Positions 61,016 through 64,000 of a stretch of DNA of 64,000 bases are shown here, piece by piece; the first letter of the stretch is position 1; each line of letters starts with the position of its first letter. The stretch covers positions 1 through 64,000 of the forward strand of contig NW_025776821.1 in the NCBI RefSeq assembly GCF_021130785.1. Reading direction: 5' to 3'. The notes under the pieces are model-generated. The model did not search any database. It was not told where the DNA came from and worked only from the letters and a program-made list of their open reading frames with translations. The stretch is from Homalodisca vitripennis. Its lineage: Eukaryota > Arthropoda > Insecta > Hemiptera > Cicadellidae. The translations under genes were made by a program, and so were the position numbers.

Positions 61016-62445
61016 TCAGTTTATATCCCTCTGACAAAGTCTTTTGTATTGATTAATACTATGTAAAAATATATCAACCTCCCCAGGCAAAGAATTATGC
61101 AATCTCATCATTGTATTCAAAGGTGATGAAAAATGTGCCATTGTACGAGAAAAATTAATGTGAAACAAATTTTGGGATCTATTATAAAATGATGGAGTGT
61201 AAAAATTAATTTTTGACAAGCAAAATGAATCCATTACTTCACCTCTCAGCAATTTAAAAAGAAAAAGTAAATTCGCTAATTTTCTACGTTTTTGAAGACT
61301 TTCCATTTCAAAAATGCTTAAAAGTTGATTATATGAAATATCGAAGGTAAAGTGACCAGTTTCTTTAAAATATAAATATCGTAAAAACCTTTTTTGTACC
61401 TTTTCAAATAAATTAATGCGATTAGCAAAATAAGGATTCCATACTATATTGGCAAATTCTAAATTTGATCGGACAAGTGATATATACAATGTTTTTAAGG
61501 TTGAAATTGAATGAAAATTTGAAGACTGTCTAATAATAAATCCCAAGTTTTTGTAGGCCTTATTTACAATAGATGAGATATGAGGATTGAAATTTAAAGT
61601 AGGATCCAAAATTACGCCTACATCCTTAAATTCAAATACCCTTTCAAGATTACTACCATTTATGGCATAGTTATTCGAAAATTGATATCTTTTTCCTTGT
61701 GAACGACATTACTTTGCACTTACTAATATTAAAAAAGATCTTATATTTACTAGTCCAATCTACAGTTGCATCCAAATCCCCCTGTAATGCGTTGGAATCC
61801 TGAGGGCTATTGACTAATTTATAAAGTTTAAGGTCATCTGCGTACAGAAAATTTGTGAATTTTTTGTGCAGTTAACAATATCATTGATAAACAAATTAAA
61901 AAGTACTGGGCCCAAGTTTGACCCCTGAGGAACCCCTGAAGTTACTAAATATTGACTAGAATTGTGCCCCATATAAGAAACATATTGTAACCTATTAGAA
62001 ATGTAAGAAGAAAAAGAATTTACCAACTTAGACGAGAAACCTAAATTATGCATTTTACTTGAAATTAAACTGTGATCTACTCTATCAAACGCCTTAGTTA
62101 AATCTGTAAATATTACATCTACCTGAGAGTTATTATCCATTTGAAAAAAGACATATTCCGTAAAATTTAACAAATTTGTAACAATTGATTTCTTAGCTTG
62201 AAACCCATGCTGCCTATCAGATATCAATGGTGTCATAAAATTTACAATTTTTTTACAAATAATAATCTCAAATATTTTTGCAGGAGTTGATAAAATTGCA
62301 ACTGGGCGATAACTCTGTACAAGCTTGGAATTTCCACTTTTAAAAAATAGGTGTTACTCGAGTTAATTTAAACAAATCAGGAAAACAGCAATTAATTAAA
62401 CAAATGTTAAAAATTACATAATGTGGTTTCACAAATATTTCACTT
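61016..62445 (-). pseudogene. LINE ORF2 reverse transcriptase, catalytic box out of frame
   Basis: Visible blocks are GFQAKKSIVTNLL, then VDVIFTDLTKAFDRVDHSL with the first catalytic Asp, and SGVPQGSNLGPVLFNLFIND. The YADD box is encoded at 61844-61833 but lies one base out of frame with those blocks. After further coding in that frame, the C-terminal part starts at 61609 with MDPTLNFNPH and ends in a TGA at 61016-61018. The reverse transcriptase copies element RNA at the nicked target; here it cannot be translated whole. Confidence 0.85.
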
Positions 62446-62978
62446 CAACCCTTATAAATATATGATGGGATTTTATCTGGGCCAGCAAATCGTTTACAAC
62501 TAAGGTATTTAATAGCATCACTTACATCACCCTCAAATATCTTATCAATAACTAAGGCTAGGGAGGATAGACAAGTTCCAGGGTCAGTGAACTTTCCAGT
62601 TAAAGAGGATGGAGTGAAAGTAGATTTAAAGTTAGTAGCAAATGCTTCCGCTATGTTACTATCCCCTTTAATAATCTGACATCCATCTGACATATGATTA
62701 TTAGCATTCTTATGATTCCTTGAATTATTTATAAAATCCCAGAATTTTCTCACATCTTTATTGATGCTACTTTCAACACTATTTAAATAAATATAATAAT
62801 CCAATTTTATTCTACATTTAATATCTTTCCTTAATCTTTTGAACTCTCTTAAATCTATCTCATTAAAGTTTCGTGTTAACTTCCTTCTAATTCTTATTTT
62901 TAATTTAATAATATTTATTAGTTCGTTACTATACCATACTGGATATTCACGCGTTTCACTTTGTTCCTTTTTGGACAA
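62445..62978 (-). pseudogene. LINE ORF2 linker between endonuclease and reverse transcriptase
   Basis: 177 codons including PVWYSNELINIIKLKI, the 'W.....' linker typical of CR1/Jockey-type ORF2 (KFWDFINNSR), and ending CKRFAGPDKIPSYIYKG, the reverse transcriptase domain's entry motif 'GPDxIP'. The next domain follows in another frame. Confidence 0.8.
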
Positions 62979-63160
62979 CAGTTATCAAAAACTTGATAAA
63001 TTGCTTTGTAAAATAAGTCCACAGCCAAATTAGGATCATTAATATTATCCAAAAGGGACCAATCAATGCTCCTAAGACCATGATACAACTCTACAAAATT
63101 TGTTTTTTTTTTTTAATTATAACTACTAATGCTGTTGTTATTACTATTTCCTGACTTATT

Positions 63161-63889
63161 TCAACCATAATGCACCATTCTAGCTTCCAAATATAAAGCA
63201 GGGTGGTAATTGTCCTCATTAACAATGGGGCTGTCACAATGATAGGCCAAATCCAGTTCCAGCCAATTTGAAATAACAAGATCCAATGTTCTGCCCTGGT
63301 GATTAGGTATAAAATTATGCATAGACAAATTTCCCAAATTCATAAAATTACTTAACTCATTAAAAATGCTGTCACCTTTTTCTAAATCTTCATGAGGAAG
63401 TATTCTTAAGTTAAAATCCCCAAGAATGCAAATTCTACATTTATGGGTACTACATAACCTTTCTACAAATTCAAAAAATCTAATATAAGCATCTAAACTA
63501 GAATTACACCTAAAGTATACTACTCCAATCAATAAAGTAAACCCCTTCCCATCCCTAACTTTAACCCATATCATCTCTTCTGACCTATCAACTAACACAT
63601 GCTCAGACTGTAAACAGTTATTCCTAACAGCTAATAAAACTCCTCCCCCCTTGCCCATTCCACTCACTAGCCTATCCCTATCTCTACGAAAAATACTAAA
63701 CTCATTATTAAACATTTCTCCATTATTTATTTCAGGAAGTAACCAGGTTTCTGTCAATGCAATTATGTGATAATCACAAGCCAAAACATTAGTTCTAAAA
63801 GTAGTAGTTTTTGACCTAAGCCCTCTTACATTCTGGTAGTATATATTAAGTACTTTATTACACTTATTCATGTTAGACATAGAGCACAT
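63161..63889 (-). pseudogene. LINE ORF2 APE-type endonuclease domain
   Basis: 242 codons from ATG at 63889. Motifs of exonuclease/endonuclease/phosphatase nucleases are present: NIYYQNVRGL (Asn20), LTETWL (Glu47), GGGVLLAV, ILGDFN (157-160) and TLDLVIS (201-207). DNYHPALYL (His229) stands where SDHxP is usual. This domain nicks the insertion site. The frame is then lost at 63161, before the linker. Confidence 0.85.
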
Positions 63890-64000
63890 TTGGAGAAAAT
63901 GAATAGAAAATATAATTTAACAGTATAAGGCTCATTCAGTAATAACCACATAATACTACCATATAACAGGCCTACTAGGCCTATATCAACCAGGCAACTA

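Larger units (their letters stand above)
60521..63889 (-). mobile_element. Non-LTR retrotransposon (CR1/Jockey-like), ORF2 nearly full, inactive
   Basis: On the - strand, from the right: an APE-type endonuclease (63889-63161), a linker (62978-62445), the reverse transcriptase core (62236-61814), its C-terminal part (61609-61016), and a 3' region down to about 60521. That 3' region includes two microsatellites and ends near 'catgtaaataaaataaataa'. The 5' end, with any ORF1, lies outside the window. Several single-base shifts break ORF2. It appears to have inserted into the right RepA copy. Clade within CR1/Jockey-like LINEs is not determined. Confidence 0.85.

Overview
The window is AT-rich nuclear DNA from an insect with a large, repeat-laden genome. 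The diagnostic gene is a five-exon insect gustatory receptor (Gr) on the + strand at about 21.9-28.4 kb, ending in the family's TYxxxxxQF seventh-helix motif. Penelope-like, PIF/Harbinger, piggyBac, Ty3/gypsy and CR1/Jockey-type elements fit an insect; the species cannot be told from the sequence. No bacterial gene, rRNA or CRISPR array is present.

Layout. 1-5.3 kb is one copy of an unclassified unit (here RepA). A diverged direct copy lies at 55.3-60.5 kb and a ~0.45 kb fragment at 13.7-14.2 kb. A Penelope-like 3' fragment lies at 7.9-8.5 kb. A PIF/Harbinger element spans 9.5-13.1 kb, with 31-bp perfect terminal repeats, a two-exon transposase on + and a MADF-type protein gene on -. A piggyBac element bounded by TTAA follows at 14.4-17.2 kb. 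Two tRNA-like units lie at 18.4-18.8 kb and a decayed gypsy integrase at 19.0-19.9 kb. The Gr gene comes next; its first intron carries about 25 tandem copies of the acceptor plus first ~74 nt of exon 2. A 99-bp satellite (31-32.3 kb) and a 65-bp minisatellite (40.6-41.0 kb) follow. A ~3.5-4 kb direct duplication (35.5-39.5 and 42.9-46.2 kb) differs between copies by insertions, one of them a Penelope-like fragment with a visible target-site duplication. 46.2-53.7 kb holds no gene I recognise. A 5'-truncated Penelope-like element with a GIY-YIG domain lies at 53.7-54.8 kb. After the second RepA copy, a non-LTR retrotransposon on the - strand runs to the right edge.

The only likely host protein-coding gene is the Gr. 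Its splice phases agree across all five exons except for one surplus base in exon 2, so it is a recent pseudogene, a null allele or a sequencing error. All recognised transposons are broken by frameshifts or truncation. The most unusual structure is the exon-derived tandem array inside the Gr intron. Next in interest are the interleaved antisense genes of the Harbinger element, the inverted-tail Penelope insertion, the 40-bp-arm hairpin at 45.6 kb, and RepA with its conserved promoter-like and ORF-like end.
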